Source: a virus
DNA length: 20,017 nt
Direction: 5' to 3' (one strand)
Virus record (IMG/VR): IMGVR_UViG_3300028569_000211
Location: 1 to 20,017 of that record
Numbering within the stretch: position 1 is the stretch's first letter; each line of letters opens with the position of its first letter. Both the position numbers and the translations under genes were made by a program. This document shows, piece after piece, positions 1 to 7,350 of this stretch. A model generated the notes under the pieces. The model saw only the letters and a program-made list of their open reading frames with translations. It did not search any database and was not told the origin of the DNA.

Positions 1-3000
1 AAATGACGCACCTGTTGGTGTGATGTAAAATGTGATATCAATAAATTCAAGAGACCTTGTTGGTTTAATATAGATTTTACCTACCATTTGATTTTTATCC
101 AAATCTTCAGTATCACTTGAAACCGTTACTCGGAAATCATATAAACCTCTATCTCTTCTTATTGAATCTAAGATTGGGTTAACCGCGTTCAAGAAGTCTT
201 GTCTTACTTGTTGGTCGTTTTGGTCAAACAACAATCTTACAGAAACAGCAGAGATTAATTTTCTAGCTTGTAGTAATAATCTTCTTACATTGATTCTATC
301 AAGTGCAGATTCTCTTACTTGAAGTGTTTTGTTACCCCAGATTACTGTACCTACATCAGCAAACGTAGCAATTGGGTTAATTCTACCAAGATAAAGAACG
401 TCTCTATCTTCTTGTGTTAACTTCTTACGAGCTTTAATTGAATTTACAATACCACGAGTATAACCTGCTGCCGCAAACCAAGGGAATGCAATATTATCAG
501 TAAGTGCCAAGTTTCTTGTAACCTCAGCCGTTGCTGGAATATAGATTTGTGTATTGTTTACACTATCTCTTGTTAATACCCAAGGATAATATGTTGCAGT
601 ATAGTTAGAGTCAATTCCTGTTTCTTCTAACAAATCAACAGCTTCTTGTGGGTAGATAAAATTATCACCTTCAGTTGTTGTTGCAACAAACATATTGTAA
701 TCCGGCATTGTTGTAATATAAAGTGAATCCGCTCTTTCTCTTTCAACCATATCGATTGTTGTTTCAACAAGATTACTATTATTATACAAATCAATACCTG
801 GTGTTGTTAATATATTGATATTTACAGCTTCTGGGTTTGCAAATGTTCTGATACCTAATAAGTAAGCATAGTAATCTGTGTTACCATATTCAACACTTCC
901 ATCACCGATTGCAATTTGTTTAAACAATCCATTTCCTTTACCTTTTGGATATCTTAAAGATGAACAAGCACCATTTAAGAATCCTGTTCTACCTAAAGTA
1001 TATTTATCGGCATTTGTTCTAAATTCTCTATAGATATCCCAACCATCAAATCCACCATAAACCATTACTGTGAATTTTCTAGTGTTTAATCTGTAGTAAG
1101 GATCAGTTGGGTCTGTAGGTTCTGAAGAGAATGTAGCATCACCAACTTCAAAAGCTGAAGTACCGCTTGAAGCAAATGCTCCTGAAATTGTAATTCCGCT
1201 AGCAAGTTCATCCATATGGAAACCTTTAGTTTTGAAATCCCAATCAAATGGTTCTCCAGTACATAAGTTAAATGGTTTTCTTTTTCCTTTATATTGGAAG
1301 AAGTCTGTATCATAACCCCAGTAAGAACCTAAACCTAAGTATGTTCTTCTAACATTATCTCCAGGACTTGTGAAAGCATCGTCACCACCACTAGATAAAC
1401 CAAAAGGAGGGTTAAATACTTGCTCACCAGGTAAGAAATATTTAGTTTTGTAAACTGGGAATGGTGATTGACCACCTGGGTATTCTCTGAATGTATAACC
1501 TTCAAAACCACAAGGGATTGAATCTATTGGTGCATCTTCATTTATTTCAACAAGGACGTATCTAGATTTTAATTCATATTCACCATCTAATGTACCAATT
1601 TTCTTAGCTATAAAGTTATTTTCTTGTGGATTCATTGAACAATTAGTGAATTTTTCTAACACTACTGGGTTAGAATCACTATCAAAATAATCTCTAATTA
1701 GAACTGTAAACGTTTCATTATTAAATGATAAATCGGCTAATGAAATTTTCACCTCAGTGTTTGCACTATTACCATCTGAAATTGTATAGAACTTAAATAA
1801 GTTATAAACCTTTGTACCTCTTAATTCTGATACAACCCAAGGTGTACTTGGTGATTGGAATTTTTCTAAATAGTAACCAATACTATTTAAATCATTACTT
1901 TGAGCACCTTCACTAGCAACTAATTCAGTACTTAAACCTCTTATATAACCTTTACTCCACGCATAGTTAAGTAAATTCAAATATGATTCTTCAACCATTA
2001 ATGGAACTTGAGTTCTTGGTTTTTCAAAGTTACCACGACCAAACACTTTATTAATGTTTTTAGCATCACTATTAGATAATGAAACTTCAAAATCAAATTC
2101 TTTACCATCATAGTTAGTAACACCAACACTAAATGGTAAGAACGGATTTTTAAGAACGCCACTATATTGACCAGTCATATCTATTGTAACATCTGTAATA
2201 CCAGTAACTTCATAAACTGGATTTGTTCCATCCGAATAAGGGGAATTACCTCTTGATCTTAATGTTGTAATAACTAAATCATCGTATTCAGTAAATGAAC
2301 TTCCAGTGTAATAATAAATCATACCTACAACAGAACCTGTAAAACATACATTTGGTATTGGTGGTACTGTTGTTGTAGTGGTTACTGGTAAAATTGGGTC
2401 ACAAACAAATTGTAGTGTGATTGTAACGTCATTAGGGTCTAATTCCGCTGGGTCACTTGATACTAAATTACTTATTGAACCAGTACCTGCCAATCTTTGG
2501 TAGTCATCGTTAGGGAAACTAACAACTGTACAACCACTAACTTCGCCAGCTTCAATTGTTACAGAATCACTAATTAATATTGGTAATCCACTTGTAACAT
2601 CTATTGTTGCATCAAATGATAGTGTTACATCATTTGGAACCGGTAATGTTGAGGATAAACAAAATTGAACGACAATCGAACCTGGGGCGACTTTAACAAC
2701 TAAATTATAAGGGCCAAAATTTCCAGTCGTTGTTGTCGTTGTTATCATATACGGAATGAACGGATTTTGTAAACTTGTATATGTGTTTGTTTGAACAAGG
2801 TTATCAACAGATGAAAAGAATGAAAATCCTGAGTATAGACTATTTCCAGCATTTTGGAATAAAGCATAATACCAAGAATCGTTTTGTGGTGATGTTGGGT
2901 CTGAGTTTTCAAAAACAACATTATCAACCGCAAATACATTTGTTTCCGCAGTGTAACCACCTGCATATAAACTATTATAATCTGCTTGTGGTATTGAACC

Positions 3001-3645
3001 AAAATATCTTATAAAATTATTTTGTGCTGCAGTTGGATTGCTGCTGTTAATAACATCTGCAATTAATGCGTTAATCTGTGTTTGTAGTGTTGATAAATCA
3101 CCATCAAATTCTTCATACGAAGAAGTTAGAATGTTTTGGATGTCACTTGGGAAACTTGTTAAGTAAGTAACAGCTCCTGTGTTTAGTGTACATGCACTAA
3201 AATTTACGGTAAATGGTAATTCTTTTTTAGTTATACATCCCGGTTCACACAAAACGGTACCAGCACTTAAGCACCAATAGTCTAATGTTTTAGAGTCCAA
3301 GTTTGCTTTAGTTAAAATAGACCAAGAAGGTCCAGCGTCATAACCAGATAATCCTAAAACTCTGGTAACAAACAATTGATTTGATTGTTGTAAATACGCT
3401 TTAGCAATATATGCAGATTCATATCTAGGAATCTGTGTGTTTACGAATTTTTCTGGTGATGTTCCACCGAAATATTGTTGATATTCGTCGTAGTTTCTTA
3501 CAAAAATTGGTTCAAATGCTGGACCTTTAATTGTTTCTCCGACTATTCCTAGAGTTGTAACACCAACACTTTGAGCAACAAAACTCAAATCAACTTCTGA
3601 TGTATAAACTCCTGGTGATACAAAAACTTTACTGTTAGTAGCCAT
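1..3645 (-). CDS. Contractile tail sheath protein, T4 gp18-like, oversized (3' end outside window)
   Basis: Forms the contractile sheath around the tail tube. The frame is open from the ATG at 3645 to the window edge (1215 codons), so the C-terminus is missing. The N-terminus reads SPGVYTSEVDLSFVAQSVG, then GIVGETIKGPAFEPIFV and YFGG, typical of sheath proteins. The last part visible (complement of about 1-720) has the conserved sheath C-terminal pattern, including FPWFAAAGYTRGIV, WGNKTLQ, NVRRLLL and RGLYDFRV, followed by IYIKPTRSLEFI. T4 gp18 is about 660 residues; here roughly 550 extra residues sit between the N-terminal and C-terminal sheath parts. Residues about 300-425 form a beta-rich module flanked by Thr runs (ITTTTTTG and VTTTTVPPIP) that resembles a domain in the protein at 16143-17141. 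The family is certain; the role of the insertion is unknown. Confidence 0.93.
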   Translation of the reverse strand, partial: MATNSKVFVSPGVYTSEVDLSFVAQSVGVTTLGIVGETIKGPAFEPIFVRNYDEYQQYFGGTSPEKFVNTQIPRYESAYIAKAYLQQSNQLFVTRVLGLSGYDAGPSWSILTKANLDSKTLDYWCLSAGTVLCEPGCITKKELPFTVNFSACTLNTGAVTYLTSFPSDIQNILTSSYEEFDGDLSTLQTQINALIADVINSSNPTAAQNNFIRYFGSIPQADYNSLYAGGYTAETNVFAVDNVVFENSDPTSPQNDSWYYALFQNAGNSLYSGFSFFSSVDNLVQTNTYTSLQNPFIPYMITTTTTTGNFGPYNLVVKVAPGSIVVQFCLSSTLPVPNDVTLSFDATIDVTSGLPILISDSVTIEAGEVSGCTVVSFPNDDYQRLAGTGSISNLVSSDPAELDPNDVTITLQFVCDPILPVTTTTTVPPIPNVCFTGSVVGMIYYYTGSSFTEYDDLVITTLRSRGNSPYSDGTNPVYEVTGITDVTIDMTGQYSGVLKNPFLPFSVGVTNYDGKEFDFEVSLSNSDAKNINKVFGRGNFEKPRTQVPLMVEESYLNLLNYAWSKGYIRGLSTELVASEGAQSNDLNSIGYYLEKFQSPSTPWVVSELRGTKVYNLFKFYTISDGNSANTEVKISLADLSFNNETFTVLIRDYFDSDSNPVVLEKFTNCSMNPQENNFIAKKIGTLDGEYELKSRYVLVEINEDAPIDSIPCGFEGYTFREYPGGQSPFPVYKTKYFLPGEQVFNPPFGLSSGGDDAFTSPGDNVRRTYLGLGSYWGYDTDFFQYKGKRKPFNLCTGEPFDWDFKTKGFHMDELASGITISGAFASSGTSAFEVGDATFSSEPTDPTDPYYRLNTRKFTVMVYGGFDGWDIYREFRTNADKYTLGRTGFLNGACSSLRYPKGKGNGLFKQIAIGDGSVEYGNTDYYAYLLGIRTFANPEAVNINILTTPGIDLYNNSNLVETTIDMVERERADSLYITTMPDYNMFVATTTEGDNFIYPQEAVDLLEETGIDSNYTATYYPWVLTRDSVNNTQIYIPATAEVTRNLALTDNIAFPWFAAAGYTRGIVNSIKARKKLTQEDRDVLYLGRINPIATFADVGTVIWGNKTLQVRESALDRINVRRLLLQARKLISAVSVRLLFDQNDQQVRQDFLNAVNPILDSIRRDRGLYDFRVTVSSDTEDLDKNQMVGKIYIKPTRSLEFIDITFYITPTGASF

Positions 3646-3677
3646 TGTCTTTATTTAATTTATTCATTTATTTTAAT

Positions 3678-3685
3678 ATAAATAT
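3678..3685 (-). promoter_or_regulatory. Upstream motif ATATTTAT before the sheath gene
   Basis: On the minus strand ATATTTAT lies 32 nt before the sheath ATG and is one of a set found before most operon-leading genes here. In the same intergenic region the T4 late-promoter string TATAAATA occurs on the plus strand (3677-3684) and on the minus strand (3728-3721), so more than one promoter reading is possible. Confidence 0.4.
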
Positions 3686-3720
3686 TAACGTTTTTACTAA
3701 AAACTTTACTTATTATAAAC

Positions 3721-3728
3721 TATTTATA
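3721..3728 (-). promoter_or_regulatory. T4-type late promoter string TATAAATA facing the sheath gene
   Basis: The minus strand has an exact TATAAATA, the core of T4 late promoters, 75 nt upstream of the sheath ATG and correctly oriented. A plus-strand TATAAATA at 3677-3684 faces the RHH gene, so the 118-bp divergent gap could hold two late promoters. The assignment rests on sequence match alone, and such strings are not rare in AT-rich DNA. Confidence 0.4.
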
Positions 3729-3763
3729 TTTTGGTATGTTTTTTTTCTACCTTTTTTCTACCT

Positions 3764-3928
3764 ATGTCAGAACAACCAAAAAAGATAAAAAATTTAAAAA
3801 TTGATAAAGACGTTCACGAGGTCTTAAAAAAGTATTGTGATAAACGAGGACTTAAAATGTATAAGTTTTTAGAAGGTCTTATTTTAGAAAAATGTAAAGA
3901 AAAAAAAGATATATACGGTGAAGATTAA
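3764..3928 (+). CDS. Small ribbon-helix-helix (RHH)-like DNA-binding protein
   Basis: A 54-residue basic protein starting MSEQPKKIKNLKIDKDVHEV and ending KDIYGED. A short strand (KNLKIDK) followed by two predicted helices (DVHEVLKKYCDKRG and MYKFLEGLILEKCK) fits the Arc/CopG/MetJ fold, which binds DNA as a dimer. I chose the ATG at 3764. An in-frame TTG at 3731 would add a hydrophobic stretch (MVCFFSTFFLP) that does not belong to this fold, although a TATTTAT motif sits just before it. The gene stands alone on the plus strand between two minus-strand tail genes and its stop overlaps the stop of the gp15-like gene. It may regulate neighbouring late genes or be a stray part of a mobile cassette; it is only distantly like the two RHH proteins at 11603 and 17237. 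Confidence 0.65.
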   Translation: MSEQPKKIKNLKIDKDVHEVLKKYCDKRGLKMYKFLEGLILEKCKEKKDIYGED

Positions 3929-4962
3929 TTAAGAGCCTCAACGTATACTAAGCTAGCAACTTGTGTTGCATCTAGTCTAACAATTTGAAATAAAATTGTA
4001 TCATTTGTGTTAATCTGTATTTCAGTTAAATCATTTCCATAGTAATCGCCATTTATATAAACCTGGAACGAACTAATGTTGTTTGATTGGGTTAAGTTCA
4101 TTTTAAATGTATAATTAAATAATTCCTCAACCTCATCAGTTGTTACTGGAAATACAACATCATAAACCGTTGGTTCTGGTGGTTGTGCTCTTTTTTGTCT
4201 TTTTTTCTTATACGGAGTTTCAGTTTCAAATATTTGAAAAGATCTTGTAATTGCCGGACTAACTTCAAATTGGTCTTCATCTATTAGAAAACCCATCATT
4301 GTAAATTCGTATTTTTGGATATAATACTTTCTTTTCTCCAAATCCATTACGGATTCATCCGTTATACTATTCATTTTAATTGGAATATAATGTCCTTTAA
4401 TTGTTTGATATGCTTGAAGTGATGAAAACTTTTCTATAACAGTTTGATTAAATCTATTAACTTCACGCATTCTATTACAGATAATTGCAACCGTGTAAGT
4501 TATATCAACTGGTACTGGTTGTGGTATTTTATAAATGTCGTAACCATTTTTGTTTCCATCCCAAGTTGGTACTTTAGCGTAAAAATACAATCTCCTATTA
4601 GGTATTGTATAAACTATTGAGGGGTTGTTACCGTATTTAACTTCTGGCGTTCTAATTACTGTAATAAAAGGTGGTTCGGTGTTCTTGTCGATGTTTTGGA
4701 AATCCCAAGTTTCAACAAACTGTGACCAATTTTGTGTTGTAATTAAAATATCTATCATTGGGATAGTCTTTCCTTCAACAACACATTTTAATTCATCACG
4801 AACAAAATCCAAAAACCCCCTATCCAAATCAGCATGTAATAAACTTTTTGGTAAGAATGTTCCATCAGCTTCTATCATATCACGAAGTTCTCTTCTTCGT
4901 GGTAAAAGAGTTTTAGATTCGGTTAACGGAATGTATTTTTTTATTTTTTTTGGTAATGCCAT
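3925..4962 (-). CDS. gp15-like tail sheath stabiliser / tail completion protein with C-terminal extension
   Basis: A 345-residue protein. Its middle and later parts resemble the T4 gp15 family, which caps the tail tube and sheath and joins tail to head: a segment with VDITYTVAIICNRMREVNRF, then GHYIPIKM, a KRKYYIQKYEFTMMGFL strand pair and DEDQFEVSPAI. After about residue 255 a basic linker (KKKRQKRAQPPEP) leads to some 80 residues of beta-rich sequence (TVYDVVFPVTTDEVEEL to LVYVEALN) that I do not expect in gp15 and that looks like an added domain. The ATG lies 2 nt after the stop of the gp14-like gene, so the two are co-transcribed. This neighbourhood, and the sheath gene beyond, supports the assignment. 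The similarity is by eye and distant. Confidence 0.55.
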   Translation of the reverse strand: MALPKKIKKYIPLTESKTLLPRRRELRDMIEADGTFLPKSLLHADLDRGFLDFVRDELKCVVEGKTIPMIDILITTQNWSQFVETWDFQNIDKNTEPPFITVIRTPEVKYGNNPSIVYTIPNRRLYFYAKVPTWDGNKNGYDIYKIPQPVPVDITYTVAIICNRMREVNRFNQTVIEKFSSLQAYQTIKGHYIPIKMNSITDESVMDLEKRKYYIQKYEFTMMGFLIDEDQFEVSPAITRSFQIFETETPYKKKRQKRAQPPEPTVYDVVFPVTTDEVEELFNYTFKMNLTQSNNISSFQVYINGDYYGNDLTEIQINTNDTILFQIVRLDATQVASLVYVEALN

Positions 4963-4964
4963 TA

Positions 4965-5477
4965 TTATAATGCTCTAAATTCGTTAGGTCCGACTGGTGC
5001 CGCAACAATTGTTTTATAAAAAGGTCTGTATCCTTTATATGTATGTTTAAAATCAGATACAACCCTACCGTCATTAACAACTGTATAGTATCTTACAAAA
5101 TTTTCTGTGTCGTAGTACCCAACATAGTCACCAAGGTCAATGTCTATACCAAGTTCTTCAAGGGTTTTTAAATAAACAGATATTGTTATATTACCTGGCT
5201 CAAGTTGTACGTTTTTAGTAGTACCAACATTTTTATTTTCTGGTGTTGCAATTTGAACAAATGCTCCAAACTCGATTGGTGGTAAAAACTTAATACCGTC
5301 TGATACAGTTTCACCATAAACATCGTCAGTTTTTGTTTTTGTTTTATCAACTTTGTAAAGAACACAAGTAAAATTTAAATCACCAATTAACCACTCTTGG
5401 CCCATCTCAAGCTCAAGGTTAAAATCACTATCTCCAAAAAATTTACCAAGTCTTGTTATTGGAAGTCTATTTTGCAT
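4965..5477 (-). CDS. gp14-like neck protein
   Basis: A 170-residue protein, first gene of a two-gene minus-strand unit with the gp15-like gene. Features that recall T4-type gp14 neck proteins are the FTCVLYKVDKTKTKTDDVYGE segment (a Tyr/Val strand followed by D-x-YGE), then FLPPIEFGAFVQI, LEELGIDIDLGDYVGYYDTE and a YYTVVND strand, in that order. In T4, gp13 and gp14 sit on the portal and complete the head before tail joining. This protein is clearly shorter than T4 gp14 (about 256 residues), the C-terminal part being absent. The leader has no Shine-Dalgarno sequence but carries ATATTTAT 16 nt before the ATG. Another head-tail connector family remains possible. Confidence 0.5.
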   Translation of the reverse strand: MQNRLPITRLGKFFGDSDFNLELEMGQEWLIGDLNFTCVLYKVDKTKTKTDDVYGETVSDGIKFLPPIEFGAFVQIATPENKNVGTTKNVQLEPGNITISVYLKTLEELGIDIDLGDYVGYYDTENFVRYYTVVNDGRVVSDFKHTYKGYRPFYKTIVAAPVGPNEFRAL

Positions 5478-5493
5478 TTTGTATTATTTATTG

Positions 5494-5501
5494 ATAAATA
5501 T
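5494..5501 (-). promoter_or_regulatory. Upstream motif ATATTTAT before the gp14-like gene
   Basis: The minus strand reads ATATTTAT with 16 nt before the ATG at 5477, within the 13-16 nt spacing seen for five genes in this window. A minus-strand TATAAATA also lies further upstream at 5527-5520. Confidence 0.45.
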
Positions 5502-5519
5502 TGTTTTTATTATTATTTT

Positions 5520-5526
5520 TATTTAT
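5520..5526 (+). promoter_or_regulatory. Upstream motif TATTTAT before the SNF2 helicase
   Basis: TATTTAT ends 11 nt before the proposed TTG start at 5538. A second TATTTAT is at 5485-5491 and a near late-promoter string GATAAATA at 5493-5500. The motif helps support a start near 5538 rather than the later ATG. Confidence 0.35.
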
Positions 5527-5537
5527 AACTTGCAATT

Positions 5538-7298
5538 TTGGAATTACAAAAACAATTAATAGAACATAAAGCACTCGATTTGTTGGATTCATATAGTGGA
5601 GGTAATAACCATATTCTTTATATGAAAACCAAAAAAGAAACTAATAAAAAGTTTTACCCAACAAGAACTCAAGCGGAATATGTTGTAACGTATTTTGATA
5701 CAAAACCAAAGGTTGCTCGTAAGTGGGTTGAGCTTGACCATTACTTTGCTAAAAAGTTTGCCCAAGAAAGGTATCTACTTGAAACACCGGAAAAAATTTA
5801 CATTGAAAAACTACTTGTTGAAAAAGATAAATCATATCATATATGGGGTAAGTTTTTTGAAAAAGATGTTTTATCTGAATTTTGGATACCTAAATCATCT
5901 TTAATTAAATCACAAACGGTAGATGAGGTTAATATTGATTATTCTAAATACGACCACAGACCACCATTATCACACCAAAGAGAAGCGATAGAAAAATTAG
6001 TAAGTACTAGAAGATTTATATTAGCCGACGATATGGGACTTGGTAAAACAACATCGACAATAATCGCAGCACTTGAGACTGGTGCAAAGAAAATATTAAT
6101 TGTTTGTCCGGCATCCCTTAAAATAAATTGGGAAAGAGAGATTGCAAATTATTCAGATAGAACCTGCTATATTGCAGAAGGTAAAAAATTTTCAACTGAA
6201 GCTGATTTTGTTATTGTTAACTATGATATCTTAAAAAACTTTCATAATAAAGAAGATAAAGAAAATTCACTTTTGTTACAATCTAAATTTGAACTTGTAA
6301 TACTTGATGAAGCACATATGGTTTCAAATGCTCAAGCTCAAAGAACAAAACTTATAAATGATTTTACAAAAAATGTAAAAAGAGTTTGGTTACTTACTGG
6401 TACACCAATGACTTCAAGACCAATTAATTACTATAACTTATTAAATATTATTGAAAGTCCGGTAGCACAAAACTGGATGGCCTATGCTATTCGTTACTGT
6501 CAGGGTTTTCAGTTTAGAGCGGGAAATAGAAAGGTTTGGAACGTTACTGGTGCCTCAAACCTAGAAGAATTAAGAGATAGAACATCAAAACAAATTTTAA
6601 GAAGATTAAAAGAAAATGTTTTAGATTTACCAGATAAAATAATCACACCAGTTTATTTGAGGACATCGTCAAAAGAATATAAGGACTTGATGGGTGAGTA
6701 TTATGAGTGGTTAGAAAATAAAAAAGAAGAATCGTCATCACTTACCGTCCAGTTTTCAAAAATTATGAAGGTAAGAAAAGTAATTGCTAATGAAAAAGTA
6801 AAAGACACAATTGAGTTTGTTCAAAACATTATAGATCAGGGAAAAAAAGTAATCATTTTTACAAACTTTACTGACACATTACAATTAATACATAGTCACT
6901 TTGGTAAAGAATCTGTTTATTTAGATGGTAGTTGTAATAAAGTACAAAGACAATATGCGGTTGACCAATTCCAGGAAAATGAAAAAATTAAAGTTTTTGT
7001 TGGTAACTTAAAAGCGGCCGGTGTTGGTCTTACTTTAACCGCAGCTGAAGTTGTAATAATGAATGACCTATCATTTGTACCTGCAGAACACGCACAAGCT
7101 GAAGATAGGGCGTATCGCTACGGCCAAAAAAATAATGTCCTTGTTTACTACCCAATATTTGAAAATACAATTGAGGGCGTTATATACGATATATTAAATA
7201 ATAAGAAGAAGGTAATTGGTACCGTGATGGGTGACGAACTACAAGAATCTGGTGACGTTGTAGAAGAAATCCTACACCTAATAAATAAAAGAAATTAG
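5538..7298 (+). CDS. SNF2-family (SF2) DNA helicase / translocase
   Basis: ATP-driven double-stranded DNA translocase or annealing helicase, probably for replication-fork repair or recombination, a place filled in T4 by the SF2 helicase UvsW. All core motifs are present: Q-like LSHQREAIEKL (144-154), motif I DDMGLGKTT with Lys170, DEAH at 257-260, motif III LLTGTPM (285-291), motif IV KVIIFTNFTDTL, motif V AAGVGLTLTAA and motif VI QAEDRAYRYGQ with its arginines. The motif V-VI style resembles SMARCAL1/ZRANB3-like proteins. About 140 N-terminal residues are specific to this protein. The start is uncertain: an in-frame stop lies at 5526, the first usable codon is TTG at 5538, and the first ATG is residue 29. 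I prefer TTG because the intervening sequence looks like ordinary coding. Transcription appears to end at the hairpin at 7302-7330. Confidence 0.9.
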   Translation: MELQKQLIEHKALDLLDSYSGGNNHILYMKTKKETNKKFYPTRTQAEYVVTYFDTKPKVARKWVELDHYFAKKFAQERYLLETPEKIYIEKLLVEKDKSYHIWGKFFEKDVLSEFWIPKSSLIKSQTVDEVNIDYSKYDHRPPLSHQREAIEKLVSTRRFILADDMGLGKTTSTIIAALETGAKKILIVCPASLKINWEREIANYSDRTCYIAEGKKFSTEADFVIVNYDILKNFHNKEDKENSLLLQSKFELVILDEAHMVSNAQAQRTKLINDFTKNVKRVWLLTGTPMTSRPINYYNLLNIIESPVAQNWMAYAIRYCQGFQFRAGNRKVWNVTGASNLEELRDRTSKQILRRLKENVLDLPDKIITPVYLRTSSKEYKDLMGEYYEWLENKKEESSSLTVQFSKIMKVRKVIANEKVKDTIEFVQNIIDQGKKVIIFTNFTDTLQLIHSHFGKESVYLDGSCNKVQRQYAVDQFQENEKIKVFVGNLKAAGVGLTLTAAEVVIMNDLSFVPAEHAQAEDRAYRYGQKNNVLVYYPIFENTIEGVIYDILNNKKKVIGTVMGDELQESGDVVEEILHLINKRN

Positions 7299-7301
7299 CC
7301 A

Positions 7302-7333
7302 AATCCCACCCAAAAGTGGGGTTTTTTATTTTA
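7302..7333 (+). terminator. Rho-independent terminator after the helicase gene
   Basis: AAATCCCAC and GTGGGGTTT form a 9-bp stem (one G-T wobble) around the loop CCAAAA, followed by TTTATTTT. It starts 4 nt after the helicase stop codon. Confidence 0.8.
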
Positions 7334-7338
7334 TAATG

Positions 7339-7345
7339 TATTTAT
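7339..7345 (+). promoter_or_regulatory. Upstream motif TATTTAT before the fusion gene
   Basis: TATTTAT ends 5 nt before the ATG at 7351, directly after the helicase terminator, so the fusion gene should have its own promoter in this roughly 20-nt gap. The same bases extended by one (TATTTATA) read as a late-promoter string on the minus strand, but no gene lies downstream in that direction. Confidence 0.35.
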
Positions 7346-7350
7346 AGTTA

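Noticed and set aside
2745-3014. Open frames on both strands within the sheath gene
   Set aside because: The sheath frame runs unbroken through this stretch with sensible protein sequence; the others are shadows.
3731-3763. TTG at 3731 as the start of the RHH gene
   Set aside because: It adds a hydrophobic, T-tract-encoded leader unlike RHH proteins; the ATG at 3764 gives the expected basic N-terminus. The upstream TATTTAT motif keeps it possible.
4625-4978. A 117-codon plus-strand frame
   Set aside because: It lies wholly opposite the well-supported gp15-like gene and shows no recognisable protein pattern.
7339-7346. TATTTATA read as a minus-strand late promoter
   Set aside because: It would fire antisense into the helicase terminator and gene; the sense-direction reading before the 7351 start is simpler.
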